From positions 86,822-150,821 of the forward strand of contig JBKBIP010000012.1 of NCBI GenBank assembly GCA_046297495.1: a stretch of DNA of 64,000 bases, given 5' to 3'. Below the pieces are notes generated by a model. It made no database searches. It was given only the letters and a program-made list of their open reading frames with translations, and had not been told where the DNA came from. Below are positions 42,536-51,783 of the stretch, one piece after another. Within the stretch, counting starts at the first letter, position 1; each line of letters starts with the position of its first letter. The stretch comes from JBKBIP01 sp046297495 (GTDB lineage Bacteria > Planctomycetota > Planctomycetia > Gemmatales > Gemmataceae). The position numbers were made by a program, and so were the translations under genes.

Positions 42536-44026
42536 TTACTCTTTCGCCTTTTGCCGGTTCTCTCCGGTCCACACGCTCGCGATCATGTAGCAGCCATGTA
42601 GAGCGACAATGGCCGTCATCAACCAGACCAACCAGCGACTGGCTTGGAAGACTTGCAACGTGCTGCGTTCATAGACGGGCAAGGCGCGGTTCACCTCTTG
42701 AAGACTGCTTTCCAATTCGTGCAGGGCCTGTTCTTCCTCGTCCAAACGGTTGTCTAGCTGATCGGTGAGCATGGGCAGCATGGCGGCGAAGGTATCCGCC
42801 AACACGGCGGTCTGATTCCTGGCCGCCTCGTACTGGGCACGATTGGTTACGACGCGATCCAGTTGTCGTTGGGTCGTCCGGAGCAGCGTGGCCGAGTTCC
42901 GCAGCGTGCGGCTGAGTTCTGGCCAGCTCGCCACGGTTTTTTGGAGACTTTCTTGCGCTTGACGCAAGGCGGCGGCTACTTCTTGAAAGCGCCGGGCCTC
43001 GCGTAAGATAGCGGCCAAATCTGCGCCCACCTTGGGCAGCTCCTCGGCCAGCAAGGCGGCGCGGCGCGGCATCCCTTTCAGCAGCGGTTCGAGCTTGTCC
43101 TGTTGTTGGAGAGCCAGCGCCAGGGCCGCCCGCGTTTGGGAGACGACTTTTTGGCTGTCTTGCAACGCAGTTTGAAGTTTGGGCATATCCTTGGACAGTT
43201 GCTCCATTTCCTTGCTGGCGACGCGCACGCTCTCCGCCGCACGGCGCATACCGCCAGCAATCGTTTTACCCTCCGGCCAGAACGGCCGCTGCTCGACGTT
43301 GGGCCGAAAACCATCGAAAGTGACATTGGGATAGGTATAGCCTGCCAAGCGTTCGACCTGCTCGGCGCCAGTGGTTAGTGATTCCGCCATGCCCGTGAAG
43401 CCGTCGCGGAACACGCCGACTTGTTGACGCTGGAGCATGGCATTCATTCGCGTTAAGCCTTCCTCGAACTTGACCAAGCCGTCATGCACTTCTTGAGCGC
43501 TCTTCAGGTCCAGGGGAAGCTCCTCGATCAGAACTTGGAGGCGCTGGGCATCTTCTCGCAACAGTCGCGTGGCGTCTTCGATGTGTTGGGCCGCCTTGTC
43601 GGCATTGGGAATGAGGGTCTTCTCCAGAAACGTAGCGGTTTCCGTAAGCCCCTTGCCCAATTTCTCCACACGTTCCGGGTCCAAGGTCTCGGCAGTCCCT
43701 TCCAGCCCCGCCGCGACATTCCCCATAGCATCGCGGATAGCGGCCACGGTCTCGAAGTCAATTTGTTGATCTTGCAACGTGGCGCTGACCACGCGTGATT
43801 GGTCCCCTAACCGTGCGGTGAGTTGTTGAAGTTCCGGGCGGCGCAGGTCTTGGACTTGGTGGCGCAGAATGCGAATCTGGGTTTGGGCATTCTGGGTTAC
43901 TTGTCGAGTCTGAGCGAAGCCGGAGCGAACGTCGGTGGGGCGGGGCAGCTGCTGGCCGAGATAGATTAACACCATCGCCACCAGGCATTCCAGAATCCCC
44001 AAGGATGTGAATACCAGTCGATACAT
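42536..44026 (-). CDS. Coiled-coil protein anchored by two transmembrane helices
   Basis: A 496-residue protein. The first helix is at 1-25 (MYRLVFTSLGILECLVAMVLIYLGQQL) and the second near 465-487 (WLVWLMTAIVALHGCYMIASVW). The roughly 430 residues between are almost entirely predicted helical heptads rich in Gln, Leu, Arg and Glu (for example AAQHIEDATRLLREDAQRLQVLIEEL), so a long periplasmic or cytoplasmic coiled coil is likely. There is no kinase, HAMP or receptor motif. AAGGAT precedes ATG 44026. Function not recognised; a scaffold or MCP-like sensor role is possible. Confidence 0.75.
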   Translation of the reverse strand: MYRLVFTSLGILECLVAMVLIYLGQQLPRPTDVRSGFAQTRQVTQNAQTQIRILRHQVQDLRRPELQQLTARLGDQSRVVSATLQDQQIDFETVAAIRDAMGNVAAGLEGTAETLDPERVEKLGKGLTETATFLEKTLIPNADKAAQHIEDATRLLREDAQRLQVLIEELPLDLKSAQEVHDGLVKFEEGLTRMNAMLQRQQVGVFRDGFTGMAESLTTGAEQVERLAGYTYPNVTFDGFRPNVEQRPFWPEGKTIAGGMRRAAESVRVASKEMEQLSKDMPKLQTALQDSQKVVSQTRAALALALQQQDKLEPLLKGMPRRAALLAEELPKVGADLAAILREARRFQEVAAALRQAQESLQKTVASWPELSRTLRNSATLLRTTQRQLDRVVTNRAQYEAARNQTAVLADTFAAMLPMLTDQLDNRLDEEEQALHELESSLQEVNRALPVYERSTLQVFQASRWLVWLMTAIVALHGCYMIASVWTGENRQKAKE

Positions 44027-44365
44027 GAGATGTATCCTTCGTTCCTACTGTGGTTGATTCGTGTTGTGGATGATTCCCCGTGCCGAAAGTTTGAGTTCGC
44101 TCCTTTCGCTGGCTTCGCGCGTGGATTCAGTTTGCCTTTCCGCTATTTCCATTCTATGCTTCCACCAAAGGTGGGAAATGTGCGCGCATGCTTCGTTTTC
44201 GTCTTTCCATACCTGTTTAATTCGGACAAATACTCCTTCGCTCTCGACCGGATTGGACGTGGTGCGAGTCACCGGAGCAATCCGTAACAACCGGCGGCGG
44301 TTTGGACGTCCGCCATGTCGCTACGTAACTCTTGTTGGTTTCGCCAGTTAGGATGCCGTACCATC
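44027..44365. other. Divergent intergenic region
   Basis: A 339-bp gap between the coiled-coil gene (minus) and the kinase fusion (plus). AT-rich from 44045 to 44240; both promoters should lie here. No gene or strong site was seen. Confidence 0.4.
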
Positions 44366-46708
44366 ATGACCGGAGCCTACGACCCGGATGATGCCCGTGA
44401 CTTGGTTCCCAATCTCTCCTGGGAGACGCCGCCCGAAGGCAGCGCGGAGGAAGGGGTTCCATCTCTTGCCGAATATGTCACCTTACCCAGACCCGGACGC
44501 AAGTTTCTTCAGGAATTGATTCAACTCCAGCTGCTAGGGCGTAGCTCGGCTGGCCACTTCCTCCGGCAAGCGTTGGATCATCTGGAAGAGTTCACCGACA
44601 CGGAAACTCTCGGCGCCGCTTTGGTCGAAGCGGGGTTGCTCACGAGTTATCAGCTGAATTGTGTGCTGTCTGGCTCGACACACGGCTTGATCTTGGGGAA
44701 TTATCGCGTCCTGGAACGGCTGGGGGCGGGGAGCATGGGGGTGGTGTTCCTGGGGGAACACGCCTTGCTGAAACGCCGGGTGGCCATCAAAGTGCTGCCG
44801 GTCGATGAGGATTTGCCGTCGGCCATCTTGGAGCGCTTCTACGCCGAGATGCGCGTGCTGGCCGATCTGCACCATCCCAACATCGTGATGGCTTTGGACG
44901 CCGGCAAGATACCGGGACCCGCGCCGGGCATGCCGGTGCTGCACTACCTGGTCATGGAATTGATCACGGGGGGCGATCTGGAACAATACATCGTGGATCA
45001 TGGGCCGGCCACCATTCCGCAAGCCTGCGAGTGGATTCGGCAAGCGGCGTGCGGCTTGCAAGAAGCTCATGATCATCATCTCATCCATCGGGACATCAAA
45101 CCATCCAACTTGCTGCTGACTTCTCATAATCAAGTAAAGTTGGTGGATTTCGGCTTGGTGCGCCAGTTCACGCGATTGATGACCGATCCCCGCGCCCTGT
45201 TGGGGAGCATCGAGTTCATGTCCCCCGAACAGAGCATGGACCCCACGGCGGTCGGCGTGCAGACCGACATTTACAGTTTGGGGGCGACGTTGTTCTGGTT
45301 GCTGACGGGTCAGACGCCGTTCCCCCCCGAACGCAGCGTGGCTCGTGCTCTGCGCGCGCTGCAGCAAGGCACGCCGCGCCGTTTGCGTTCCATGCTGCCC
45401 AACGCGCCCATTGATTTGGACCTGCTGGTGGCGCGGATGCTCGACCGCGATCCGATGCGCCGGCCGCAGCTGCCGGTGACGATCATGAACGCCCTGGCAC
45501 GGTTTGCCGCTCCCGCCGCCATCCCGTGGGAGTTGTACGACCTGGAAAGTCTGCAACAGGCAGAACCAGCACCCCCGCCTGCCGCCTCGAATCCGTCCGG
45601 TTCTCAGGAGAAAGGCTGGCGCGTGTTGCTCGTCGATAGTCGGCCGGACTTTCGTCGTCGGCTGCGTTCCAGTTTGAAGGAATTGGGTTGTCTCTGCGAT
45701 GAAGCGATTGACGGTCAAATGGCTCTGGCGGCCGCGCGCGAGCAACCGTTTGATCTGCTCATCGTGGATCGTGATTTGCCCGACTTGGACGGTTACGAAT
45801 TGTGCCGTCTGATCCGCGAACGTCCCCCCCGGCCGCATCTCAAGATACTGATCCTCTCCGCTCAACGCGACAAAAACGAGCTGGCCGAGGCCCTGACGCA
45901 CGGCGCCGATGATTTCGTGGATAAGAACCTGGACATGCGGCACCTGACCGCCAAGGTGCAACACATTTTGCGGCTCAAAGAGGCTCAAGATCGTGCCGAC
46001 CGGCTGGCGCGCCACCTACTCTCGACCAATCGTCAGCTGGAACACAGTTTACAAGCCCGCGCCACGGATGTGCGCCAGGCCCAAGATGCTCTGCTGTTCG
46101 CGATGGCCAAAATGGCGGAGTCGCGCGAAGGGGAGACCCCTGGCCACATGCGCCGTTTGCAGCTCTATTGTCGCCATTTGGGAAAGCAGCTCGCCCACGC
46201 CAGCGGCTGGAGCGCGATCATCAGCAATGCATTTTTGGATCAAATGGAACGCTGTATTCCCTTGCACGACATCGGCATGATCGGCTTGCCGGACACCATC
46301 TTGAACAAAGCCGGTCCGCTCGATGCCCAGGAACGCCGCCTGATGGAAACGCACACGCGGGTCGGCGCCAATATCCTCGACGCCATCGCGCGCGAATATG
46401 GCGAATCGTTGGGTTTCTTGGCCGTGGCTATGGTGATCGTGCGTTATCACCATGAACGCTTTGATGGCAGCGGCTACCCCGACGGCTTGGCCGGTGATGC
46501 CATTCCCCCCGCCGCGCGCATCGTCGCCGTGGCCGACGTGTACGACGCCTTACGCCGTCCGCGCTTGCACAAACCGGCCCTGTCCCATCAGGAAGCCGTT
46601 CACGTTCTCTTGGAGCAATCCGCGGGACAATTCGACCCTGCCGTTCTGCAAGCCTTTCAAGCCTGCCAAGAAGAGTTTGGCCGTATCTACAATCAGGTAC
46701 GTAATTGA
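44366..46708 (+). CDS. Ser/Thr protein kinase-receiver-HD-GYP fusion
   Basis: A 780-residue three-part protein. Residues about 115-385 are a Hanks-type kinase: GAGSMGVVFLGEH, VAIKVL, HRDIKPSNLLL and DFGLV are all intact. Residues about 419-535 are a receiver with VDSRPD, phosphoacceptor Asp468 (LLIVDRDLPDLDG) and Lys in FVDKNL. A coiled linker leads to an HD-GYP domain (about 580-770) with IPLHDIGMIGLPD (His634, Asp635) and HHERFDGSGYP; all expected metal and GYP residues are present. It would combine protein phosphorylation, two-component input and c-di-GMP hydrolysis in one chain. There is no transmembrane helix. The ATG at 44366 was chosen as the first in-frame start with GGA upstream. Confidence 0.93.
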   Translation: MTGAYDPDDARDLVPNLSWETPPEGSAEEGVPSLAEYVTLPRPGRKFLQELIQLQLLGRSSAGHFLRQALDHLEEFTDTETLGAALVEAGLLTSYQLNCVLSGSTHGLILGNYRVLERLGAGSMGVVFLGEHALLKRRVAIKVLPVDEDLPSAILERFYAEMRVLADLHHPNIVMALDAGKIPGPAPGMPVLHYLVMELITGGDLEQYIVDHGPATIPQACEWIRQAACGLQEAHDHHLIHRDIKPSNLLLTSHNQVKLVDFGLVRQFTRLMTDPRALLGSIEFMSPEQSMDPTAVGVQTDIYSLGATLFWLLTGQTPFPPERSVARALRALQQGTPRRLRSMLPNAPIDLDLLVARMLDRDPMRRPQLPVTIMNALARFAAPAAIPWELYDLESLQQAEPAPPPAASNPSGSQEKGWRVLLVDSRPDFRRRLRSSLKELGCLCDEAIDGQMALAAAREQPFDLLIVDRDLPDLDGYELCRLIRERPPRPHLKILILSAQRDKNELAEALTHGADDFVDKNLDMRHLTAKVQHILRLKEAQDRADRLARHLLSTNRQLEHSLQARATDVRQAQDALLFAMAKMAESREGETPGHMRRLQLYCRHLGKQLAHASGWSAIISNAFLDQMERCIPLHDIGMIGLPDTILNKAGPLDAQERRLMETHTRVGANILDAIAREYGESLGFLAVAMVIVRYHHERFDGSGYPDGLAGDAIPPAARIVAVADVYDALRRPRLHKPALSHQEAVHVLLEQSAGQFDPAVLQAFQACQEEFGRIYNQVRN

Positions 46709-46757
46709 CGACGCGAGGACAGGCGATGGATCATACCTTAGAGGCTGTCCGAAAGGC

Positions 46758-46793
46758 GCCTCTCTTCCCCTGGTCAGGGGGAGAGAGGCTTTT
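46758..46793 (+). terminator. Rho-independent terminator of the kinase fusion gene
   Basis: GCCTCTCTTCCCCT (46758-46771) pairs with AGGGGGAGAGAGGC (46776-46789) with one wobble and a 4-nt loop, followed by TTTT. It lies 50 bp past the stop at 46708. Confidence 0.8.
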
Positions 46794-46969
46794 CCAACAG
46801 GCTCTTATGGTCTCTCCTTGTCCTCATCGTCCATCTCATTCCAACTCGTTGTGGTGCTCGGGCGTGGATTGGCGGTTTCTAACGGTTAGTCTATCTGGCC
46901 AAAATGACGCTATCCGGGAGGAAGTACTTCTCTCTTTGGGCCAATCCCGCCGGCTTCGGGAATTGGCTC

Positions 46970-48613
46970 TTACACCCGCTTTGCCAGATTTTCCCCCAGC
47001 CGTTGCAACGACGGGCTGAGATCATCCGAACGTAAGCGGACGTTGAGCAAGCTAAAAGAACCGCGCCGCGCCAGCGCTTGTTGCAAGGCGGTTTCCAGCT
47101 CGGTTTCGGTGTGGACTTCAAACCCTTGCCCCGCGCCGAGCAGCTCTGGCAGGCGGTGATATTCCCAGTTCGGAATGTCGTTGAATTTTCCTTCCAACAG
47201 CAACCGTTCGGTCAAGTAGCCGCCATTGTTCAGCACGATGACAATGGGATCGAGACCGAAGCGGCGCGTGGTGCCCAATTCCGTGCCAGTCATCTGAAAG
47301 GCGCCGTCGCCGACAAGCACGATAGGCCGGCGCTGAGGATCGGCGCACTGAACGCCAATCGCTGCCGGCACCGCCCATCCCAGGCTGGCGTAGAACGCAT
47401 TGCCGAGAAACTCCGCTCCTCGATGCACGGTCAAATCGGCGGCGCCGAAGAGGGCGTCTCCTGGATCGGCCACCACCACAAGACTCGCTGCCAAGATAGA
47501 ATCGAGTTTCTGGAACAAGCGGGCCACGGTGATGGGGGTGTCGGCCTGTGGCTGCCAAGTTTGCGCGAATACCTGACGCCAAGGAGGCACGGAACGGTGG
47601 AAGGTGGGTAGCGGCGCTCGGCACAGGGCGGCGAGGTAGTCCTCCAGCAAGATACTCTCGTAATAATGGTGTCGAACCTGGACCCGTTCGCAGGTGGCGG
47701 AGATGAGCCGGCTTTCGTCGAGATGGTGCGTGAACATGCCGAAATCCATGTCCGTGACTGGCGCGCCCAGCATCAGCACGCAGTCGGAATCCTCGACGAA
47801 TTGCGTGACTTCGCTTCGTCCCATGGCGGCTTGATAGACCCCGACATACAGCGGGTGCACTTCGCTGATGACGGATTTGCTCAACAGCGTGGCAGCCAGT
47901 GGCAGCCGGCAGCGCTCGGCCAGGCTCAACACCAGGCCATCCAAGTCGTACCGATGGATGTCAATACCGACGATCAACACCGGTTGGCGGCTGTTGGCCA
48001 ACATCTGGGCCGTTTCCTCGACCGCTTCGGCCAACTCGTCCGGGTCGCTTTGCGGCTTGTCCGTCAACGGGATATGGGGATACAGCGGGGCTTGCCGTAC
48101 CCGGTCGCGGGGCAACTCCAGATAAACCGGCCGCTTGTGTCGCAAACAGGCGCTCAGTGCCAGATCAATTTCCCGAAAGGCGGTCAAGGGGTCGTCCAAC
48201 GCGCAGCGGGCCACGGTCAGTGGGGCGAACACCTCCGCTTGAGTCGTCGGTTCACCGATGGTGTGGTGCAACAAGCGGTGGCGCTTCTGCTCGCGCAAAC
48301 CCGGTGCCCCGCTCAGAATGACCAACGGTGAGCGCTCGGCCCAGGCGCAGGCGGCCGCATTGGTCATACTCAACGCGCCGGGGCCATAGGTGACGCACAC
48401 CACCCCCAGCCCCTCCAACCGCGCGTAGGCGTCCGCCGCGTAACCAGCACACAATTCATTGGTGGTGCCGACCAGCTGCATGCCGCTGTCTTCGATCATC
48501 TTGAAGAAAGTCAGCACGTAGTCGCCCGGAATGCCAAAGACATGTCCCACCCCCAGCTTCTGAAAGCGTTCGATGAGATATTCCCCAATCGTGGGGGCGG
48601 TCGATGGTCCCAT
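46970..48613 (-). CDS. Thiamine diphosphate-dependent 2-keto acid decarboxylase (pyruvate/indolepyruvate type)
   Basis: A 547-residue three-domain enzyme. The N-terminal domain has GHVFGIPGDYVLTFF and the catalytic Glu in TNELCAGYAADAYAR; the paired His (RLLHHTIGE) mark the pyruvate/indolepyruvate decarboxylase group rather than acetolactate synthase. The C-terminal ThDP-binding motif is GDGAFQMTGTELGTTRRFGLDPIVIVLNNGGYLTERLL. It would convert a 2-keto acid to an aldehyde. The alcohol dehydrogenase at 16838 could reduce such aldehydes, but the genes are far apart. GGGGGA precedes ATG 48613. Confidence 0.92.
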   Translation of the reverse strand: MGPSTAPTIGEYLIERFQKLGVGHVFGIPGDYVLTFFKMIEDSGMQLVGTTNELCAGYAADAYARLEGLGVVCVTYGPGALSMTNAAACAWAERSPLVILSGAPGLREQKRHRLLHHTIGEPTTQAEVFAPLTVARCALDDPLTAFREIDLALSACLRHKRPVYLELPRDRVRQAPLYPHIPLTDKPQSDPDELAEAVEETAQMLANSRQPVLIVGIDIHRYDLDGLVLSLAERCRLPLAATLLSKSVISEVHPLYVGVYQAAMGRSEVTQFVEDSDCVLMLGAPVTDMDFGMFTHHLDESRLISATCERVQVRHHYYESILLEDYLAALCRAPLPTFHRSVPPWRQVFAQTWQPQADTPITVARLFQKLDSILAASLVVVADPGDALFGAADLTVHRGAEFLGNAFYASLGWAVPAAIGVQCADPQRRPIVLVGDGAFQMTGTELGTTRRFGLDPIVIVLNNGGYLTERLLLEGKFNDIPNWEYHRLPELLGAGQGFEVHTETELETALQQALARRGSFSLLNVRLRSDDLSPSLQRLGENLAKRV

Positions 48614-49042
48614 GATCTGTTCCCCCTAGTTTGTCAACGGTAGGCATCGGACCGATCCATGTTATCAGGCACCTTATGCCGCACGACCAACACCGTCAAC
48701 GGGGAACGTGTACCAAGGTTCGCTTCGTTTCCGTTTCTCCAGCGCCAAGGGTGCCACTTGCGTTCCACACCTTTCGCCGGATAGAACGGTTCGTTTACGA
48801 ATGGCATGCACCATTTGCAACAGGCGTTGCCAGTCTGGAGCTTGCTGTACTCATGTCACTTGATGACGGCAATTCGCTGACAACCCCTGGCATCTCTGAG
48901 GCGATGCCGGAAGTTGTCGTTGTTGTTTCCAGATCAGTAACCCGAAGTGCAAAGAACTCCTCACAAGTCGTGCCAGCAGGAAATCCCTTGCTGGCGCGAC
49001 GGGTTTGTGGAAGTTACCAGGTGGACGAAATCATCGAATGGT
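48614..49042. other. Intergenic region, no clear gene
   Basis: A 429-bp gap. An open plus-strand frame covers most of it and runs into the 3' end of the next gene, but it has no ribosome site, low-complexity composition and no domain, so it is not called. No repeat was seen. Confidence 0.4.
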
Positions 49043-49315
49043 TTACTGAGGTTGGGTCATGAATCCTGCGCTACCAATTACGACGAACAGCAAGCAGTAA
49101 CCAACGATTAATATCACTGCGAGAATGGTTCCTATCATTCCAAGAATTTTGCCCACATTCGTCAATTGCTCTCCCGAAGGATCCATAATTCCTTGACGCA
49201 TCTTTTCCAAATCACCATTGCCCATAATCCAAGCCATTGGCCCGAAAATAGGGCCGCATATGAACAGGCTTAAAATCCCAAACACCAAAATCATGGTTCC
49301 GCGATGTGGTTGCAT
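49043..49315 (-). CDS. Small two-TM membrane protein
   Basis: A 90-residue protein from ATG 49315, with AGGA upstream. Two hydrophobic helices (TMILVFGILSLFICGPIFGPMAWIMG and MIGTILAVILIVGYCLLFVVIGS) flank a polar loop with DPSGEQLTNVGKILG. The layout resembles DUF4190-type proteins, but the family call is tentative. Base composition is more AT-rich than its neighbours. Confidence 0.65.
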   Translation of the reverse strand: MQPHRGTMILVFGILSLFICGPIFGPMAWIMGNGDLEKMRQGIMDPSGEQLTNVGKILGMIGTILAVILIVGYCLLFVVIGSAGFMTQPQ

Positions 49316-49547
49316 GTTGCCAAATCCTCTCGAGAAGAGTTGTGGTGAAGCTTTGTCCAACGTAATTTACAAAATGACGTAACGCATATGTACCAAAACA
49401 AATCCATGGATTGGGAATAAACTCACTGATTCTATATTCCCTATCGATGCTTTAGCCATCGAAAATCTTTTCTGATTAACAAATTCGCAGCCATTAGTCG
49501 GTTCAATCCATATATTCGTTAGACCTTGTGAATTATTGCGAGTATCT

Positions 49548-49886
49548 TTAGACATTCTCTGCCAGATGCACCATCAGATACCAACCGCCACTCACCAGAT
49601 GGACCACCCCACATATCGACCATACCAGCATCACGGTCCGTAGCCTCCATTCCTCCGCCTTGAGCCAACCGAAGACGAAGGCGATCAGCAAACCCACTCC
49701 CGCCATGCAAAAGGTCAACACGATGCACAGGATGGCCAGGAAGGTTTGATCGTTGTGAAACATCCGCGTCAAAACGAGAACGAAACAGACCAAACTCACC
49801 ATACCGAGCAAGCCGTTCAGCCCGGCGAAGAGCAGGGACGTGGGGTTGATGGATACATACATGGCGACAATAGGGGGCGGATTCAT
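49548..49886 (-). CDS. Small four-TM membrane protein
   Basis: A 112-residue protein with four hydrophobic segments (SLLFAGLNGLLGMVSLVCFVLVL, TFLAILCIVLTFCMAGVGLLIAFVFGW, LRTVMLVWSICGVVHLVSGGW and intermediate). GAGG precedes ATG 49886. Similar to small planctomycete membrane proteins of unknown function; related in type to the 49043-49315 product. A gap of 232 bp, AT-rich, lies between the two. Confidence 0.65.
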   Translation of the reverse strand: MNPPPIVAMYVSINPTSLLFAGLNGLLGMVSLVCFVLVLTRMFHNDQTFLAILCIVLTFCMAGVGLLIAFVFGWLKAEEWRLRTVMLVWSICGVVHLVSGGWYLMVHLAENV

Positions 49887-50078
49887 GACGGCAACCTCGG
49901 TGGTGCTCTAGGTACTGGCGCGGCGTCTGTCGCCCATCATCGGTTCCCAGGCCGCGCGGGATATAGGGTTTAGGGTTGACAATCTGTTGAAATCCATATT
50001 CCGACGACGTGACGATAGCAATATATGGGTTGTAAGGTAGGAGCCATCCGCCCGACCGAGCGGTTATGGGTGGCACCC

Positions 50079-51665
50079 TCAGCCCTCCCCCAAGTTGGCT
50101 TTGCGCAGCTCCGTCAGCAACACGCCGCTGCCGGTGGTGGCGACGTATTCCCCCGGCAACAGCCCGGCGATGATCTCCGTTTTCCAGGCATTGACCGCTC
50201 CGGGGCGTACCTGACGGACATGGAAAACCTTGGGGGCTTCTTCCTGGACATAGTGCTTGTCGCGCACGAAGACCACATGGCAGCAGCCCTCCCAATGAAT
50301 AGCCTCATTCGGCACGACGACGGCGTCGGCTTGCGCGCGTAGCACGATGACCCCCATGCCGAAGGTGTTGGCACGCAATTGTCCGTTGTCGTTGTCCAGG
50401 TGGACGCGGGCGGCGATGGTGCGGGACTTCTCGTCCACTTCCGTGCTGATCCAGGCAATGGTGCCGGCGGCCGGCGTCTTCGCGCCATCGGGCCGAAACT
50501 CCACGGTTTGGCCGACGGCTAGTTGCCGCGCGCTTTCTTGGGGAACCGCCAACATCAGCCAGAGGCGGCGCGTGTCCGCCACGGTGAACAGGACTTTGTG
50601 GGTGTCCACCACCTCACCGGCCACCGCGGAGCAGGCGATCACCACGCCGTCTAGCGGGGCATAAATAGGCAACAGATTATCAGTCGTGGCGTCCGGGTCC
50701 AGGGTTGGGCTGATCTCTTCGGGCAAACCCAGGAAGCGCAGTCGTTGCGCCGCGGCCTCGGCGGTCAAGCCCATGATTTGCTTGGCCCGCGCTGGTAGGC
50801 CGAGGTTGATGAGCGCTTGTTCGGCCAACGCCAGGCGAATCTGCGCTCCCCGCAAGGTCGCTTCCGCCTCGCGCCATTGCCGTTCGGGTAACACGCCGCT
50901 GGCTTGACGTAGATTAGCCACCACGGTTTCTTGTAACTCGACTTGTACCCCGGCTTGCAGGAACTCTGCCTTGGCCCGGCCTACGTCCGCGGCGTCGATC
51001 AGCGCCAGCAATTCACCACGCCGCACCGGGTCGCCGACCTGTTTCTCCACGCGCCAGACGATGCCCGGAACACGCGCCGACAATTGGGCCAGGCGCGTCG
51101 GATCGTACCGGACTTCGCCGTTGGCGGTGATCGTCTCGCGCACGGGTTCGCGCCAGGCGAGGTCCACCGCGATGCCGGCCTTGGCGGCGGCTTCCTCGGA
51201 GGCAAGCTGGAGCCGCCGCTGGTGCAGCTGGCAGCGGCGGTCGTTTTGGGGGCGTTCCGTGAACGCCAAGGCGCGATCGGCTTGTTCCAGGTCCACCGCG
51301 TGGATCGTGGGCGTCGTCGCCAGCTGCGCGACATCCGGATGGCATAACGGACAGACTGCGACGCCATGCCGGTCGCACCATCCATAGCGCGGCGTTTCCG
51401 GCAATAGCTCTGGGTGGCACTCGACGCACCGCGATTCGGGGACGCCGTGCTCGGCGCACCAATCGTCCGACTGGGCTTCGACGCCTATCCAGGCGGGCCA
51501 ACGGGGCAGCTGCCAGCCTGTATGATGTCCCCAGACCGCCAACCCGCCGAGGGCCGCCAGGACCAACACAGTCGGCAGTCCCTGAACGATACGGCGAACG
51601 ACACTGGGGGAAGGGAGCGGAAGCGGCGCCGCATCGGGTTGCGCCCTTACGGAACTATCGTGCAT
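50079..51665 (-). CDS. RND efflux periplasmic adaptor (CusB/HlyD type) with CxxCH-bearing metal-binding domain
   Basis: A 528-residue protein from ATG 51665, GGAGG upstream. After one transmembrane helix (about 28-47) two related units follow: WCAEHGVPESRCVECHP and YGWCDRHGVAVCPLCHP, with CxxCH at residues 80-84 and 105-109. Then the adaptor core: WREPVRETITANGEVRYDPTRLAQLSARVPGIVWRVEKQVGDPVRRGELLALID (lipoyl/barrel-sandwich), a helical hairpin and VVIACSAVAGEVVDTHKVLFTVADTRRLWL (beta-barrel). Adaptors link an inner-membrane RND pump to an outer-membrane channel. Neither is in the window, so the partner is elsewhere. The CxxCH motifs may bind metal or, less likely, haem. Confidence 0.88.
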   Translation of the reverse strand: MHDSSVRAQPDAAPLPLPSPSVVRRIVQGLPTVLVLAALGGLAVWGHHTGWQLPRWPAWIGVEAQSDDWCAEHGVPESRCVECHPELLPETPRYGWCDRHGVAVCPLCHPDVAQLATTPTIHAVDLEQADRALAFTERPQNDRRCQLHQRRLQLASEEAAAKAGIAVDLAWREPVRETITANGEVRYDPTRLAQLSARVPGIVWRVEKQVGDPVRRGELLALIDAADVGRAKAEFLQAGVQVELQETVVANLRQASGVLPERQWREAEATLRGAQIRLALAEQALINLGLPARAKQIMGLTAEAAAQRLRFLGLPEEISPTLDPDATTDNLLPIYAPLDGVVIACSAVAGEVVDTHKVLFTVADTRRLWLMLAVPQESARQLAVGQTVEFRPDGAKTPAAGTIAWISTEVDEKSRTIAARVHLDNDNGQLRANTFGMGVIVLRAQADAVVVPNEAIHWEGCCHVVFVRDKHYVQEEAPKVFHVRQVRPGAVNAWKTEIIAGLLPGEYVATTGSGVLLTELRKANLGEG

Positions 51666-51680
51666 GGGAATTCCTCCACG

Positions 51681-51725
51681 TCCATCAAACGCGCGGCGAA
51701 CCGAAACCCCGCGCGAACCGATGAA
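51681..51725. repeat. Dispersed palindrome, family 1 (copy I), imperfect
   Basis: The right half GCGCGAACCGATGAA (51711-51725) is exact; the left half TCCATCAAACGCGC (51681-51694) is degenerate. It lies 16 bp upstream of the efflux adaptor start. Confidence 0.5.
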
Positions 51726-51783
51726 CCATCGGGAACGAGACATTGGTTGTGGTGGAAAGCGTTGCGGGAGAACGAAGAATGGA

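Noticed and set aside
44534..46015. Long open frame opposite the kinase fusion
   Set aside because: Antisense shadow; Gln/His/Arg-rich translation without domains.
48631..49062. 143-codon plus-strand frame between the decarboxylase and small membrane protein genes
   Set aside because: No ribosome site, no domain, and it overlaps the 3' end of the 49043-49315 gene.
50280..51600. c-type cytochrome call for the 50079-51665 protein based on CxxCH
   Set aside because: The remaining sequence is clearly an RND adaptor; CxxCH here fits duplicated metal-binding units better than haem attachment.
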